Assembly: GCF_014596475.1 (NCBI RefSeq)
Contig: NZ_MECJ01000033.1
Coordinates: forward strand, 434,001 to 498,000
Direction of reading: 5' to 3'
From: Streptomyces sp. CBMA152
GTDB lineage: Bacteria; Actinomycetota; Actinomycetes; Streptomycetales; Streptomycetaceae
Length of the DNA: 64,000 bases
Shown: one piece after another, positions 1 to 8,819 of the stretch
How positions within the stretch are numbered: position 1 is the stretch's first letter
Layout of the letters: each line of letters begins with the position of its first letter
The notes under the pieces: model-generated
The model's database searches: none
The model's input: the letters and a program-made list of their open reading frames with translations, nothing else
Told to the model about the DNA's origin: nothing
Translations under genes and position numbers: made by a program

Positions 1-1914
1 CATGACGACCGTGTAGTCCTTGGAGTACGTGGCCAGCCAGGAGGTCGTCTGCTTGCCGTAGACCTCGGCGGTGCCGGTCTTGGCGTGCAGCTCGATCTTG
101 TCCTGCGGCCAGCCCTGGAACTTCCAGGCGGCGGTACCGGCGGTGACGACGCCCGCGAGCGCCTTGTTCATCCCGTCTAGGGTGTCCTGGGTGATCGGCA
201 GCTTGCCGTTGACCTTCGGCTTGATCTCCTGGACGGTCTTGCCGTCGGCGCTGACGATCGCCTTGCCGATGGTCGGCGCGTGCATGGTGCCGCCGTTGGC
301 GAGCGCCCCGTAGATCATGGCCTCCTGGATCGGGGTGACGAGGGTGTCGCCCTGGCCGATGGAGTAGTTGATCGAGTCGCCCTCGCGCATCTTGTTGCCT
401 TCGAGGCAGTTCTCGTACGCGATCTTCTCGACGTAACTGCCGTCCTTCTTGCCGGACTTGCACCAGGCGTCCTTGTTGGCCGTCCAGTAGTTCTCCTTCC
501 ACTGGCGGTCCGGGACGCGGCCGGTGACCTCGTTGGGCAGGTCCACGCCGGTGGGCTTGCCGAGGCCGAACTGGTGGGCCGCCTTGTAGAAGTAGTCCTG
601 CGGCTGGCCCTTCTTCGGGTTGATGCCGCCGTCCTTCTTCCACTCGTTGTCGGCGAGTCCGTAGAAGACGGTGTCGCAGGAGACCTCAAGCGCGCGGCCC
701 AGCGAGATGGGGCCGAAGTTCTCGCCCTCGAAGTTCTTGAAGACCTGCCCGCCCACGGAGTACGAGCTGGTGCAGGGGTACCCGCCGTCCCACTTGTAGC
801 CGGCCTCGACCGCGGCGGCCGTGGAGACCACCTTGAAGGTCGAGCCGGGTGCGGCCTGACCCTGTATGGCCCGGTTGAGCAGCGGGTAGTCGCTGTCCTT
901 GCCGGTGAGCGCCTGGTAGTCCTTGCCGGAGATGCCGCCGACCCAGACGTTCGGGTCGTACGTCGGCGCGGACGCCATCGCGACGATCCGGCCGGTCTTG
1001 GCCTCCATCACGACGACCGCGCCGGAGTCCGCCTTGTAGTTCTCGTTGGTGATCTTGTCGAACTGGGTACGGGCGGCCTTCATCGCGTTGTCGAGCTCGT
1101 ACTCGGCGACTCCCTGCACCCGTGCGTCTATCGACGTCACGATGTTCGCGCCGGGCTCGGCCTTGTCGCTCTGCGCCTGCCCGATGACCCGGCCGAGGTT
1201 GTCGACCTCGTACCGGGTGATCCCGGCCTTGCCGCGCAGCTGCTTGTCGTACGTGCGCTCAAGGCCCGAGCGGCCCACCATGTCGGAGCGCAGATACGGC
1301 GAGTCGGTGTTCTTCGCCTTGCCGATCTCGTCGTCGGTGACCGGCGAGAGATAGCCGAGCACCTGGGAGGTGTTGGCCTTGCCGGGCGAGGGGTAGCGGC
1401 GCACGGCGGTGGGGTCGGCGGAGATGCCGGGGAAGTCCTCGGAGCGCTCGCGGATCTGGAGCGCCTGCTGGGTGGTCGCCTTGTCGGTGACCGGGATCGG
1501 CTGGTACGGCGAGCCGTTCCAGCACGGCTTGGGCGTCTTGGCGTCGCAGAGCCGGATCTTGTCCATGACGTCCTGCGGCTTCATGCCGAGCACGCCCGCG
1601 AGCCGGGTCAGGACCGCCTTGCCCCGGTCGGGCATCTTGGTCAGGTCCGTACGGGAGGCGGAGACCACGAGCCGGGTCTCGTTGTCCGCGAGCGGCACTC
1701 CGCGCGCGTCCAGGATCGCGCCGCGCACGGCGGGCTGGACGACCTGCTGGACGTGGTTGTTCTTGGCCTCGTCGGTGTACTCCTGGCCGTTGCGGATCTG
1801 GAGGTACCACAGCCGCCCGCCGAGCGTGAGCAGGAGGGAGAAGACCAGGACCTGGATGATGATGAGCCGGATCTGCACCCGGGGGGTGCGGCCCGTCTCG
1901 GGGATGTTGCTCAC
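1..1914 (-). CDS. mrdA: Penicillin-binding protein 2 (peptidoglycan transpeptidase), 3' end outside window
   Basis: Class B penicillin-binding protein that cross-links peptidoglycan outside the membrane, normally with a SEDS glycosyltransferase (RodA). 638 codons lie in the window and the frame is still open at base 1, so the C-terminus is missing. Seen in order: short cytoplasmic N-terminus, one membrane anchor (about residues 15-35, rich in I/L/V), a dimerisation domain beginning with RG-rich text, the active-site serine motif STFK, the SIN motif followed by YSIGQG, and the KTGT motif near the window edge. The GTG start is chosen because GGGGG lies just upstream and it begins 16 bp after the mreD stop. 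It is the last mre-cluster gene seen; rodA would be expected beyond the edge (inference). Confidence 0.93.
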   Translation of the reverse strand, partial: MSNIPETGRTPRVQIRLIIIQVLVFSLLLTLGGRLWYLQIRNGQEYTDEAKNNHVQQVVQPAVRGAILDARGVPLADNETRLVVSASRTDLTKMPDRGKAVLTRLAGVLGMKPQDVMDKIRLCDAKTPKPCWNGSPYQPIPVTDKATTQQALQIRERSEDFPGISADPTAVRRYPSPGKANTSQVLGYLSPVTDDEIGKAKNTDSPYLRSDMVGRSGLERTYDKQLRGKAGITRYEVDNLGRVIGQAQSDKAEPGANIVTSIDARVQGVAEYELDNAMKAARTQFDKITNENYKADSGAVVVMEAKTGRIVAMASAPTYDPNVWVGGISGKDYQALTGKDSDYPLLNRAIQGQAAPGSTFKVVSTAAAVEAGYKWDGGYPCTSSYSVGGQVFKNFEGENFGPISLGRALEVSCDTVFYGLADNEWKKDGGINPKKGQPQDYFYKAAHQFGLGKPTGVDLPNEVTGRVPDRQWKENYWTANKDAWCKSGKKDGSYVEKIAYENCLEGNKMREGDSINYSIGQGDTLVTPIQEAMIYGALANGGTMHAPTIGKAIVSADGKTVQEIKPKVNGKLPITQDTLDGMNKALAGVVTAGTAAWKFQGWPQDKIELHAKTGTAEVYGKQTTSWLATYSKDYTVVM

Positions 1915-1930
1915 GCCGTGGCCCCCTGGT

Positions 1931-2605
1931 TCACAGTCGCTTGACGCCCTTGATGCGGCCGGCCCGGGCCGCGCGGTTGCGGGCGGCCTTGACGCGCAGG
2001 CCGCCGCGCTGGTTGCCGATCCGAAGTCCCGTGCCGCCGGAGAGCCAGCCGGAGGTGATGGAGCTGCTCTTGGCCGGGCCGCCGGACGTCTCCGCGAGCG
2101 GATCGTTCTCGGCGCGTCTGGCCAGGGCCATGATCAGCGGCACGGTGAACGGCGCGAGCAGCAGGTCGTACACGGCGGCCGTGAACATCAGGTTCACCAG
2201 GCCGACATGGCGGGCCGCGGTGTCACCGACGAGCGCGCCCACACCCGCGTACAGCAGGGTGGAGCCGATGGCCGAGCAGACCACCACGACCATGGGCCCG
2301 GTCGCCGAGCGCAGCCTTCCGTGGTCGGGCTTGGCGAGCCCGGCGGCGTAGCCGACCAGGCACAGGACCAGCGCGTACCGGCCGGCCGCGTGGTCGGCGG
2401 GCGGCGCGAGGTCGGAGAGCAGCCCGGCGGCGAAGCCGACGAAGGCGCCGCCGAGATGCCCGTACACGAGAGCGAGGCCCACGACGGTGAGCAGCACCAG
2501 GTCCGGGACCGCGCCCGGCAGTTGGAGCCGCGCGAGCACGCTCACCTGGACGACGAGGGCGACGACGATGAGGGCGGAGGACAGCACGACCCTGTTGATG
2601 CGCAT
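1931..2605 (-). CDS. mreD: Rod shape-determining protein MreD
   Basis: Integral membrane partner of MreC and PBP2 in the elongation/spore-wall complex. The 224-residue protein has five to six hydrophobic segments spread over residues 5-165 and then a long, basic, probably cytoplasmic tail (about residues 166-224) ending in KGVKRL. The tail is longer than in typical rod-shaped bacteria and resembles other actinobacterial MreD proteins. It starts 12 bp downstream of the mreC stop and is followed at once by the PBP2 gene, so all three are probably co-transcribed. Sequence similarity in this family is weak; identification rests on hydropathy and position between mreC and pbp2. Confidence 0.9.
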   Translation of the reverse strand: MRINRVVLSSALIVVALVVQVSVLARLQLPGAVPDLVLLTVVGLALVYGHLGGAFVGFAAGLLSDLAPPADHAAGRYALVLCLVGYAAGLAKPDHGRLRSATGPMVVVVCSAIGSTLLYAGVGALVGDTAARHVGLVNLMFTAAVYDLLLAPFTVPLIMALARRAENDPLAETSGGPAKSSSITSGWLSGGTGLRIGNQRGGLRVKAARNRAARAGRIKGVKRL

Positions 2606-2617
2606 CTGGATCAGCTC

Positions 2618-3673
2618 CTACCGGCCGCGGTTGTCTACGGCGTTGTTCGCGTTCGCGTTGCCGTTCGGATCCCCGTTGGGTTTCGGGTTGGCGTTCCCGT
2701 TCTGGGGCGCGTTCCCGTTCGGGTTGGTCTCACCCGCCGCGTTGTTCGGGTTCGCGTTGCCGGTCGGCGACGGGGTGACCGTCACGGTGACGGTCGGTGT
2801 CGGGGTCGGCTTGGGCTTGGCGGGCAGCACCTCGTCGCGCGGGTCGGTGCGCGGGGCCTGGACGACGATGCCGACGATGTCGAGCTTGGTGAACCCGACG
2901 TACGGACGTACGTAGATGGTCCGGGTCAGGTCGCCGCCCGAGGGGTCGACCTTGACGACCTCGCCGACCGGGACGCCCGGTACGAACGGCTTGTCGGACT
3001 GCGAGCCGAAGGTGACCAGGCGGTCGCCCGCCTTGACCTTGGCCTTGCCGTTGAGCAGCTGCACCGAAAGCGGCCGGTCGCCCTGGCCGGTGGCGAAGCC
3101 CAGCTCGTCGCTGTTCTCCATCCGGGTGCCGACCGTGAAGTCCGGGTCGTTGGCGAGCAGGACGGTCGCGGTGGACGGGCCGACGGTGGTGACCCGGCCG
3201 ACCAGGCCCTCCCCGTTCAGCACGGTCATGTCACGCTTGATGCCGTCGCGCGAGCCCGCGTCGATGGTGACGGTCCAGGAGAAGCCCTGGGCCGCTCCTA
3301 TCCCGATGACCTGCGCGGCCTTGATGCCGTACTGGCCTTCACCGGCGGTCTTCATCATCGCGTCGAGCTGGTTCAGGCGCGAGCGGTTGCGGGCGTCGCT
3401 GCCGAGCTTCTGCTTCAGCGCCTCGTTCTCGCGCTGGAGGTCGGCGATCTTGTTGTGCCGCTCCCCCGAGTCGCGCACCGCGCCGATGGCGTTGCCCACC
3501 GGATCGACGGCGGCTGCCATGCCGTTCTCCACCGGCCCGAACACCGTGGCGCCGACCTGCCGGGCGCCGTCCATCGGCGAATGCTCCCCACCATGGATGT
3601 CGACCGTGATCAGCGCGAACGCTACAACGATCAGCAGCACCAGGAGCAGCCGACTCTCTCGTGTGTCCCTCAC
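2618..3673 (-). CDS. mreC: Rod shape-determining protein MreC
   Basis: Membrane-anchored periplasmic-side scaffold that links MreB to the wall enzymes. Seen: a cytoplasmic RDTRESR start, one transmembrane helix (about residues 8-25), a coiled coil (about 70-105, with heptad-like NKIADLQRENEALKQKL), and the beta-barrel MreC core to about residue 270. Then follows a low-complexity proline/threonine stretch and an Asn-Pro-Gly-rich tail with repeats of the NPNGN / NGNAN type (about 295-351). The tail is an unusual extension probably exposed in the wall. GTG start at 3673. It is separated from mreB by 136 bp that contain a strong hairpin, so it may be expressed differently from mreB. Confidence 0.94.
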   Translation of the reverse strand: MRDTRESRLLLVLLIVVAFALITVDIHGGEHSPMDGARQVGATVFGPVENGMAAAVDPVGNAIGAVRDSGERHNKIADLQRENEALKQKLGSDARNRSRLNQLDAMMKTAGEGQYGIKAAQVIGIGAAQGFSWTVTIDAGSRDGIKRDMTVLNGEGLVGRVTTVGPSTATVLLANDPDFTVGTRMENSDELGFATGQGDRPLSVQLLNGKAKVKAGDRLVTFGSQSDKPFVPGVPVGEVVKVDPSGGDLTRTIYVRPYVGFTKLDIVGIVVQAPRTDPRDEVLPAKPKPTPTPTVTVTVTPSPTGNANPNNAAGETNPNGNAPQNGNANPKPNGDPNGNANANNAVDNRGR

Positions 3674-3761
3674 GTGCGGCGGCCGTGCCTTCCTCGTCGG
3701 AATCTGTTCGATCTGTATATCAACGATCCGCCGTACGGGTTGGCAGTGGCCCGTACGGGCG

Positions 3762-3794
3762 GTCCCCCCGGGCCACTGGGTGACCCGGGGGGAC
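3762..3794. terminator. Hairpin between mreB and mreC
   Basis: A perfect 11-bp inverted repeat, GTCCCCCCGGG and CCCGGGGGGAC, around an 11-base loop. It lies just past the mreB stop (3810) and upstream of mreC. There is no U-tract, so it may act as a partial terminator or RNA processing/stability element that sets mreB expression above mreCD and pbp2. Structure is seen; function is inferred. Confidence 0.6.
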
Positions 3795-3809
3795 GACGGT
3801 TTTGGGCGC

Positions 3810-4829
3810 TTATCGGCGCGGCTGGGCGTCCAGGACCTGCTGCAGGGCCTCGAACTCCTCGACGCACTTGCCGGATCCCAGAGCGACCGAATCCAGCGGG
3901 TCCTCGGCGATGTGGATCGGCATGCCGGTCTCGCGGCGCAGCCGCTCGTCCAGGCCGCGCAGCAGGGCGCCGCCGCCGGTCAGCACGATGCCGCGGTCCA
4001 TGATGTCGCCGGAGAGCTCGGGCGGGCACTTGTCGAGCGTCGTCTTCACGGCGTCGACGATCGCGTTGACCGGCTCCTCGATGGCCTTGCGCACCTCGGC
4101 GGCCGAGATGACCACGGTCTTGGGCAGGCCCGAGACGAGGTCGCGGCCGCGGATCTCGGTGTGCTCGTCCTTGTCGAGGTCGTACGCGGAGCCGATGGTG
4201 ATCTTGATCTGCTCGGCGGTGCGCTCGCCGAGGAGGAGGCTGTACTCCTTCTTGATGTGCTGGATGATCGCGTTGTCCAGCTCGTCGCCGGCGACGCGGA
4301 TGGACTGCGCCGTGACGATTCCGCCGAGCGAGATCACCGCGACCTCGGTGGTGCCGCCGCCGATGTCGACGACCATGTTGCCGGTCGCCTCGTGGACGGG
4401 CAGACCAGAGCCGATGGCCGCGGCCATGGGCTCCTCGATGATGTGCACCTGACGGGCGCCGGCCTGCGAGGAGGCCTCGATGACGGCGCGGCGCTCGACT
4501 CCGGTGATGCCGGAGGGCACACAGACGACGACACGCGGGCGGGCCAGGTAACGACGCTTGTGGATCTTCAGGATGAAGTAGCGGAGCATCCGCTCCGTGA
4601 TCTCGAAGTCGGCGATGACGCCGTCCTTCAGCGGTCGTACGGCCACGATGTTGCCCGGCGTACGACCGATCATCTTCTTCGCCTCGGCGCCGACCGCCAG
4701 GATGCCGCCGGTGTTGGTGTTGATGGCGACGACGGACGGCTCGTTCAGGACGATTCCGCGGCCCCTGACGTACACCAGCGTGTTGGCGGTCCCGAGGTCG
4801 ACAGCCATGTCACGGCCGATGAACGACAT
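3810..4829 (-). CDS. mreB: Actin-like cell-shape protein MreB
   Basis: Bacterial actin that polymerises under the membrane; in Streptomyces it acts mainly in sporulation-wall assembly rather than rod elongation (established knowledge). 339 residues, full length. Seen: phosphate-1 loop DLGTANTLVY (about residues 10-20), VVDIGGGTTEVA phosphate-2 motif, adenosine motif VLTGGGALLRGL, and the conserved EPMAAAIGSG. An ATG 15 bases upstream (4844) would add MGSNN. The downstream ATG is preferred because GGGGAG sits 7 bases before it, whereas the upstream one has no well-spaced ribosome site. The 284-bp gap before ndk should hold its promoter(s). Confidence 0.97.
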   Translation of the reverse strand: MSFIGRDMAVDLGTANTLVYVRGRGIVLNEPSVVAINTNTGGILAVGAEAKKMIGRTPGNIVAVRPLKDGVIADFEITERMLRYFILKIHKRRYLARPRVVVCVPSGITGVERRAVIEASSQAGARQVHIIEEPMAAAIGSGLPVHEATGNMVVDIGGGTTEVAVISLGGIVTAQSIRVAGDELDNAIIQHIKKEYSLLLGERTAEQIKITIGSAYDLDKDEHTEIRGRDLVSGLPKTVVISAAEVRKAIEEPVNAIVDAVKTTLDKCPPELSGDIMDRGIVLTGGGALLRGLDERLRRETGMPIHIAEDPLDSVALGSGKCVEEFEALQQVLDAQPRR

Positions 4830-5027
4830 GTTGTTGCTCCCCATGAGGATGCGTCCGGCCTTCCCTAATCGAGCGTTGACGGCTTTTTAGGTCGGCGAGG
4901 TGGGTGCTGTGGGCGTGAGGCTCCATCGTAGTGCCGCCTGCACGGACACGGCGCGTTGGTCCACCTCTAGTAATGGTGACGATGTGTCGGAGCGATGAGT
5001 TCCCGATGTGGCCGTGCATATGCCGAA

Positions 5028-5054
5028 GGGCGACCGAAATTCCTTCGGTCGCCC
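5028..5054 (-). terminator. Terminator after ndk
   Basis: Perfect 11-bp inverted repeat GGGCGACCGAA / TTCGGTCGCCC with a 5-base loop, 60 bp past the ndk stop. It probably ends the folC-DUF4233-ndk transcript before the mreB promoter region (4830-5027, where no gene is seen). Confidence 0.75.
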
Positions 5055-5113
5055 CAGGTCATGAGCGCTATATGGCTGACACCCGGTCAAGAAACGGGTG
5101 CCTCGGGGAAGAC

Positions 5114-5527
5114 TCAGACCAGACCCGGGAAGAAGAGCTTCAGCTCCCGCTCGGCGGACTCCTCGGAGTCCGAGGCGTGGATGAGGTTCTCCCGCACGAT
5201 GGTGCCGAAGTCGCCCCGGATGGAGCCGGGGGCGGCGGCGATCGGGTCGGTGGGACCCGCCAGCTGGCGTACGCCCTCGATGGCCCGCTCGCCCTCGACG
5301 ACCAGGACGACGACGGGACCGGAGGCCATGAAGCCCATCAGGGGCTCGTAGAAGGGCTTGCCCTTGTGCTCGCCGTAGTGCTGCTCCAGGGTCTCCTGGT
5401 CCAGGGTGCGCAGCTCCATCGCCGGGATGGTCCAGCCGGCCTTGCGCTCGATACGGCCGATGACCTCGCCGATCAGGCCGCGACGGACGGCGTCGGGCTT
5501 GAGGATGACGAGAGTGCGCTGGGTCAT
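5114..5527 (-). CDS. ndk: Nucleoside diphosphate kinase
   Basis: Transfers the gamma-phosphate from ATP to other nucleoside diphosphates through a phospho-histidine. 137 residues, the normal length. Starts MTQRTLVILKPDAV, which is the family's hallmark beginning, has the GxxxRFxD-type core and IHASDSEESAERE near the end. The active-site His normally lies in NxxHASD and is visible as LIHASDS (about residue 117). The ATG at 5527 has AAGGAG 9 bases upstream. An in-frame extension to 5611 exists but has no ribosome site and is not part of the family. Probably last gene of the folC operon. Confidence 0.97.
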   Translation of the reverse strand: MTQRTLVILKPDAVRRGLIGEVIGRIERKAGWTIPAMELRTLDQETLEQHYGEHKGKPFYEPLMGFMASGPVVVLVVEGERAIEGVRQLAGPTDPIAAAPGSIRGDFGTIVRENLIHASDSEESAERELKLFFPGLV

Positions 5528-5618
5528 GGTGTACGGCTCCTTGCAGGCATACGTGTGCGGTGAGGCGAGGCTACCGGGTGCGTCCGAACGAACGGCACCC
5601 GGCACCGACACCCCCTGT

Positions 5619-5975
5619 TCACCCGGCCTGGGGAGCCTCCGCCTCGGCCTGCGCCGCGAAGCGGGCCTTCGCCTCGTCGACCTTGCGGCCGAAATGGATC
5701 GAGGCCCACCACAGACCGGCGAAGACCGCGCCCAGGAAGAACATGTGCGGGACGACGAAGCCGCTCGCGATCAGCGCGATCTGCAGCGCCCAGCCCAGCT
5801 GGATGCCGCCCGGACGGGTCAGCATCCCGCACAGGAGCAGCGAGAACAGCATGCAGATGCCGCTGATCGTCCAGACGGTGGTGACCGTCAGGTCCGGGTC
5901 CTTCATCGCGACCAGGCCGGCGAAACCGATCACGAAGAATTCACCGATGAGGGTGGAAGCGCAGAGCGTACGCAT
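5619..5975 (-). CDS. DUF4233-type small membrane protein
   Basis: 118-residue protein with four predicted transmembrane segments (about residues 8-25, 33-50, 61-76, 78-92) and a short charged, Ala/Glu-rich cytoplasmic tail. It belongs to the small actinobacterial membrane family (DUF4233) that regularly sits between folC and ndk; no biochemical role is known to me. It starts 6 bp after the folC stop, which suggests translational coupling, and is followed by ndk after 91 bp. Confidence 0.8.
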   Translation of the reverse strand: MRTLCASTLIGEFFVIGFAGLVAMKDPDLTVTTVWTISGICMLFSLLLCGMLTRPGGIQLGWALQIALIASGFVVPHMFFLGAVFAGLWWASIHFGRKVDEAKARFAAQAEAEAPQAG

Positions 5976-5981
5976 CGGGTG

Positions 5982-7493
5982 TCAGCCCCTCCCCAGGAGC
6001 AGCCGGGCCTCGCCGACCGTGATCACGGAACCGGTGACGAGGACTCCCGCACCGGCGTACTCGTCCTCTTCCTCGGCCAGCGTGATCGCCGCCTCCAGGG
6101 CGTCGTCCAGGCGCGGCTCGACGACCACGCGCTCGTCGCCGAAGACCTCGACGGCGATCGCGGCCAGCTCGTCGACGTCCATCGAGCGGTGGCTGGAGTT
6201 CGCGGTGACCACGACCTCCGCGAAGACCGGCTCGAAGGCTTCGAGCAGTCCCTTCACGTCCTTGTCGGCGCTGGCCGCGACCACACCGATGAGCCGCGAG
6301 AAGCCGAACGCCTCGGTCAGGCCCTCGGCCGTGGCGAGCGCGCCCGCCGGGTTGTGGGCGGCGTCCAGGACGACGGTCGGCGAGCGGCGCACGACCTCCA
6401 GGCGGCCCGGCGAGACCACGGAGGCGAACGCCTTGCGGATGGTGTCGACGTCGAGCGGCCGGGCGTGCTCCGAGCCGATGCCGAAGAACGCCTCGACGGC
6501 GGCGAGCGCCACCGCCGCGTTGTGCGCCTGGTGGGCGCCGTACAGCGGAAGGAAGATCTCCTCGTACTCGCCGCCCAGGCCCCGCAGGGTCAGCAGCTGG
6601 CCGCCGACCGCGACCTCGCGCGCGACGATGCCGAACTCCATGCCCTCGCGGGCCACGGTCGCGTCCGCCTCGACGGCCTTCTTCAGCATCACCTGGGCCG
6701 CGTCGACCGGCTGCTGGGCGAGGATGACGGTCGCGCCCTGCTTGATGATCCCGGACTTCTCGACGGCGATCTCGGCGGGCGTGGAGCCGAGGCGGTCGGT
6801 GTGGTCGAGCGAGATGGGGGTGACGACGGCGACCGAGGCGTCGATGACGTTCGTCGCGTCCCAGCTGCCGCCCATGCCGACCTCGACGACGGCCACGTCC
6901 ACGGGCGTGTCCGCGAACGCCGCGTACGCCATCCCGGTCAGCACCTCGAAGAAGGAGAGCCGGTACTCCTCCTTGGCGTCGACCATCTCCACGTACGGCT
7001 TGATGTCCTCGTACGTCTCGATGAAGCGCTCGGCCGTGATCGGCGCGCCGTCCAGGCTGATGCGCTCGGTGATCGACTGGACGTGGGGCGAGGTGTAGCG
7101 CCCGGTGCGCAGGTCGAAGGCGCCGAGCAGCGCCTCGACCATACGGGCCGTCGAGGTCTTGCCGTTGGTGCCGGTGATGTGGATCGAGGGGTACGCCCGC
7201 TGGGGCTCGCCGAGCACGTCCATCAGCGCGGAGATACGCGCGACCGACGGCTCCAGCTTGGTCTCGCCCCAGCGCGTCGCCAGCTCCGTCTCGACCGCGC
7301 GCAGCGCCTTGTCGACCTCCGGGTCGGCGGGCCGCGCGGGCACGGGGTCGGCCTGCGGCGCTCCGCCGTGCGTCCGCAGGGTGCGGCTGCCGGCCTCGAT
7401 CACCGCCAGGTCGGGGTCGCGATTCGTCTCGGCCTCGACGATGTCATCGAAGTGGTCGTCGGGGCTGCTGCTGTGGTCGGGCTGCTCGGTCAC
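5982..7493 (-). CDS. folC: Folylpolyglutamate synthase / dihydrofolate synthase
   Basis: Mur-ligase-family enzyme adding glutamate to dihydropteroate/folate in the cytoplasm. 503 residues. Seen: an acidic, probably disordered N-terminal 50 residues, the ATP loop ITGTNGKTSTAR (about residues 105-116), the conserved SPH after YT, GMGGSWDATNV, SLDHTDRLG, and the C-terminal ligase domain with VVLDAAHNPAGA. The start is GTG at 7493; the acidic N-terminus makes the exact start uncertain, since the catalytic domain begins about residue 60. In Streptomyces it normally lies directly next to valS, but here a sensor kinase gene is inserted between them. Confidence 0.94.
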   Translation of the reverse strand: MTEQPDHSSSPDDHFDDIVEAETNRDPDLAVIEAGSRTLRTHGGAPQADPVPARPADPEVDKALRAVETELATRWGETKLEPSVARISALMDVLGEPQRAYPSIHITGTNGKTSTARMVEALLGAFDLRTGRYTSPHVQSITERISLDGAPITAERFIETYEDIKPYVEMVDAKEEYRLSFFEVLTGMAYAAFADTPVDVAVVEVGMGGSWDATNVIDASVAVVTPISLDHTDRLGSTPAEIAVEKSGIIKQGATVILAQQPVDAAQVMLKKAVEADATVAREGMEFGIVAREVAVGGQLLTLRGLGGEYEEIFLPLYGAHQAHNAAVALAAVEAFFGIGSEHARPLDVDTIRKAFASVVSPGRLEVVRRSPTVVLDAAHNPAGALATAEGLTEAFGFSRLIGVVAASADKDVKGLLEAFEPVFAEVVVTANSSHRSMDVDELAAIAVEVFGDERVVVEPRLDDALEAAITLAEEEDEYAGAGVLVTGSVITVGEARLLLGRG

Positions 7494-7547
7494 GCACCCA
7501 GTCTACGGAGGGGCACCGACAGGACCCCGGACCCGCCCCCGTCGGCC

Positions 7548-8663
7548 TTACGCCGTGCCCGACGGCAGCGTCGCCTCGACCTCGTACGTCGTCGGGGTGC
7601 GCCGCGTCGTCAGCGCGCCGCCCATGCTCTCCACCCGTTCGCGCATGGAGAACGTGCCCGTCCCGGAGGAGACGGGTGCCGTGGCCGGTACGGCGGAGGG
7701 CAGGCCGTTGCGTACCCGTACGCACAGCTCACCGCCGCGTACCGCGATCACGACCGAGACGCCCTCTCCCCCGGCGTGCTTGACCGCGTTGGTGAGGCAT
7801 TCCTGCACCACCCGGTACACCGCCGCCTGGCGCAGCGGCGAGAGGCCGTAGGCGCGCTCGGCCACGTCCAGTTCCACCGGGGTCCCGGCGCGGCGGGTCT
7901 GGGAGGCGAGTTCCGTCAGCCCCTCCAGGCCCGGTGTCGCGGTGCGTTCGTCCGCCCGCTGCACGATGATCTCGTTGAGCATGTGGTGGGCGCGGCGCGC
8001 GGTCTCGGCCAGGGAGTCGAAGTCCTGCTCATGGGGGCCGCCGCGGGCCCTGCGCGCGCGTACCTCCGCCGTCACCGCCAGCATCGTCAGCTCGCGCCCG
8101 ACCATGTCGTGGACGTCCCGCGCCACCGACGCCCGCTCGGCCTGCACGGCGTGCAGCGCCTGCACCTCGCGTACGAGGTCCTGGCGGTAGGTGGCCACAC
8201 CGACCGCCGCCGACAGCACCCCCACCGGCACCACGATGCTCAGGAACGACGTCAGCGTCTCCGACCGGTGCTCGGGCCAGCCCGGCGCGAGGTAGAGCGT
8301 GCACGCCACCGCCACGTACAGCACGGTGGACACCACGGCGGTGCGGCGGCCCCGGAAGCGGCCGAGCGAATAGAGCGCGAACTGGATCAGGGTGAGCTGG
8401 TGCAGCCAGCCCATGAAGACCAGGGCGGCCACATACGGGATCCACGGCCAGCGCCGGCGCAGCAGCAGCGTGGCCGAGCCCGCCGCGAGCACGGGCGGCA
8501 CGGTGGCGCTGTTGAGCGAGTTGTCCGCCGCCGCGAGGCCCGGGATGTCGATGAGCAGGAGCGCGAACGCGGTCACCGCGATCACCACGTCCAGGGCTCG
8601 CTCGTCGCCCAGCGCGCGCCGCAGCGCGGAGGCGGGGGACGAGGCGAACATGCTCTCCATCAT
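7548..8663 (-). CDS. Orphan sensor histidine kinase (NarL/DesK type)
   Basis: Membrane sensor kinase of the HisKA_3 class. 371 residues. Residues 24-160 hold five or six hydrophobic helices (DUF-type sensor without a large external loop). The dimerisation/phosphoacceptor segment has ARDVHDMVGREL, with His185 as the likely phosphorylated residue. The ATPase domain follows: VVQECLTNAVKHAGG (N-box, about residues 285-300), and a reduced G-box GTGTFSMRERVESMGG. No response-regulator gene is next to it, which is unusual for this class because kinase and NarL regulator are normally paired. It is inserted in the otherwise conserved folC-valS junction. Confidence 0.88.
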   Translation of the reverse strand: MMESMFASSPASALRRALGDERALDVVIAVTAFALLLIDIPGLAAADNSLNSATVPPVLAAGSATLLLRRRWPWIPYVAALVFMGWLHQLTLIQFALYSLGRFRGRRTAVVSTVLYVAVACTLYLAPGWPEHRSETLTSFLSIVVPVGVLSAAVGVATYRQDLVREVQALHAVQAERASVARDVHDMVGRELTMLAVTAEVRARRARGGPHEQDFDSLAETARRAHHMLNEIIVQRADERTATPGLEGLTELASQTRRAGTPVELDVAERAYGLSPLRQAAVYRVVQECLTNAVKHAGGEGVSVVIAVRGGELCVRVRNGLPSAVPATAPVSSGTGTFSMRERVESMGGALTTRRTPTTYEVEATLPSGTA

Positions 8664-8757
8664 CCAAGGTCTTTGGGCCCTTGTTGGCTGACTTTCGACC
8701 CTAATCGAGGGTGAATTGAGTGATTTGCCCCACGCGTACCTATCCCTGGGTAACAGG

Positions 8758-8800
8758 AAAGGCCCCGACCGTACGTTGTCACGTACGAACCGGGGCCTTT
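8758..8800 (-). terminator. Terminator after valS
   Basis: Inverted repeat AAAGGCCCCG / CGGGGCCTTT with an inner palindromic segment (GTACG...CGTAC), 20 bp past the valS stop. On the minus strand it ends in TTT, as for an intrinsic terminator. Confidence 0.8.
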
Positions 8801-8819
8801 CTCACGCGCTACGCGCGCG

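Noticed and set aside
280..1944. Very long plus-strand open frames over the PBP2, mre, valS, clpX, tig and pepN genes
   Set aside because: High-GC shadow frames: Val/Leu/Gly/Arg-rich text, no domain or ribosome site, and the other strand carries clear conserved proteins.
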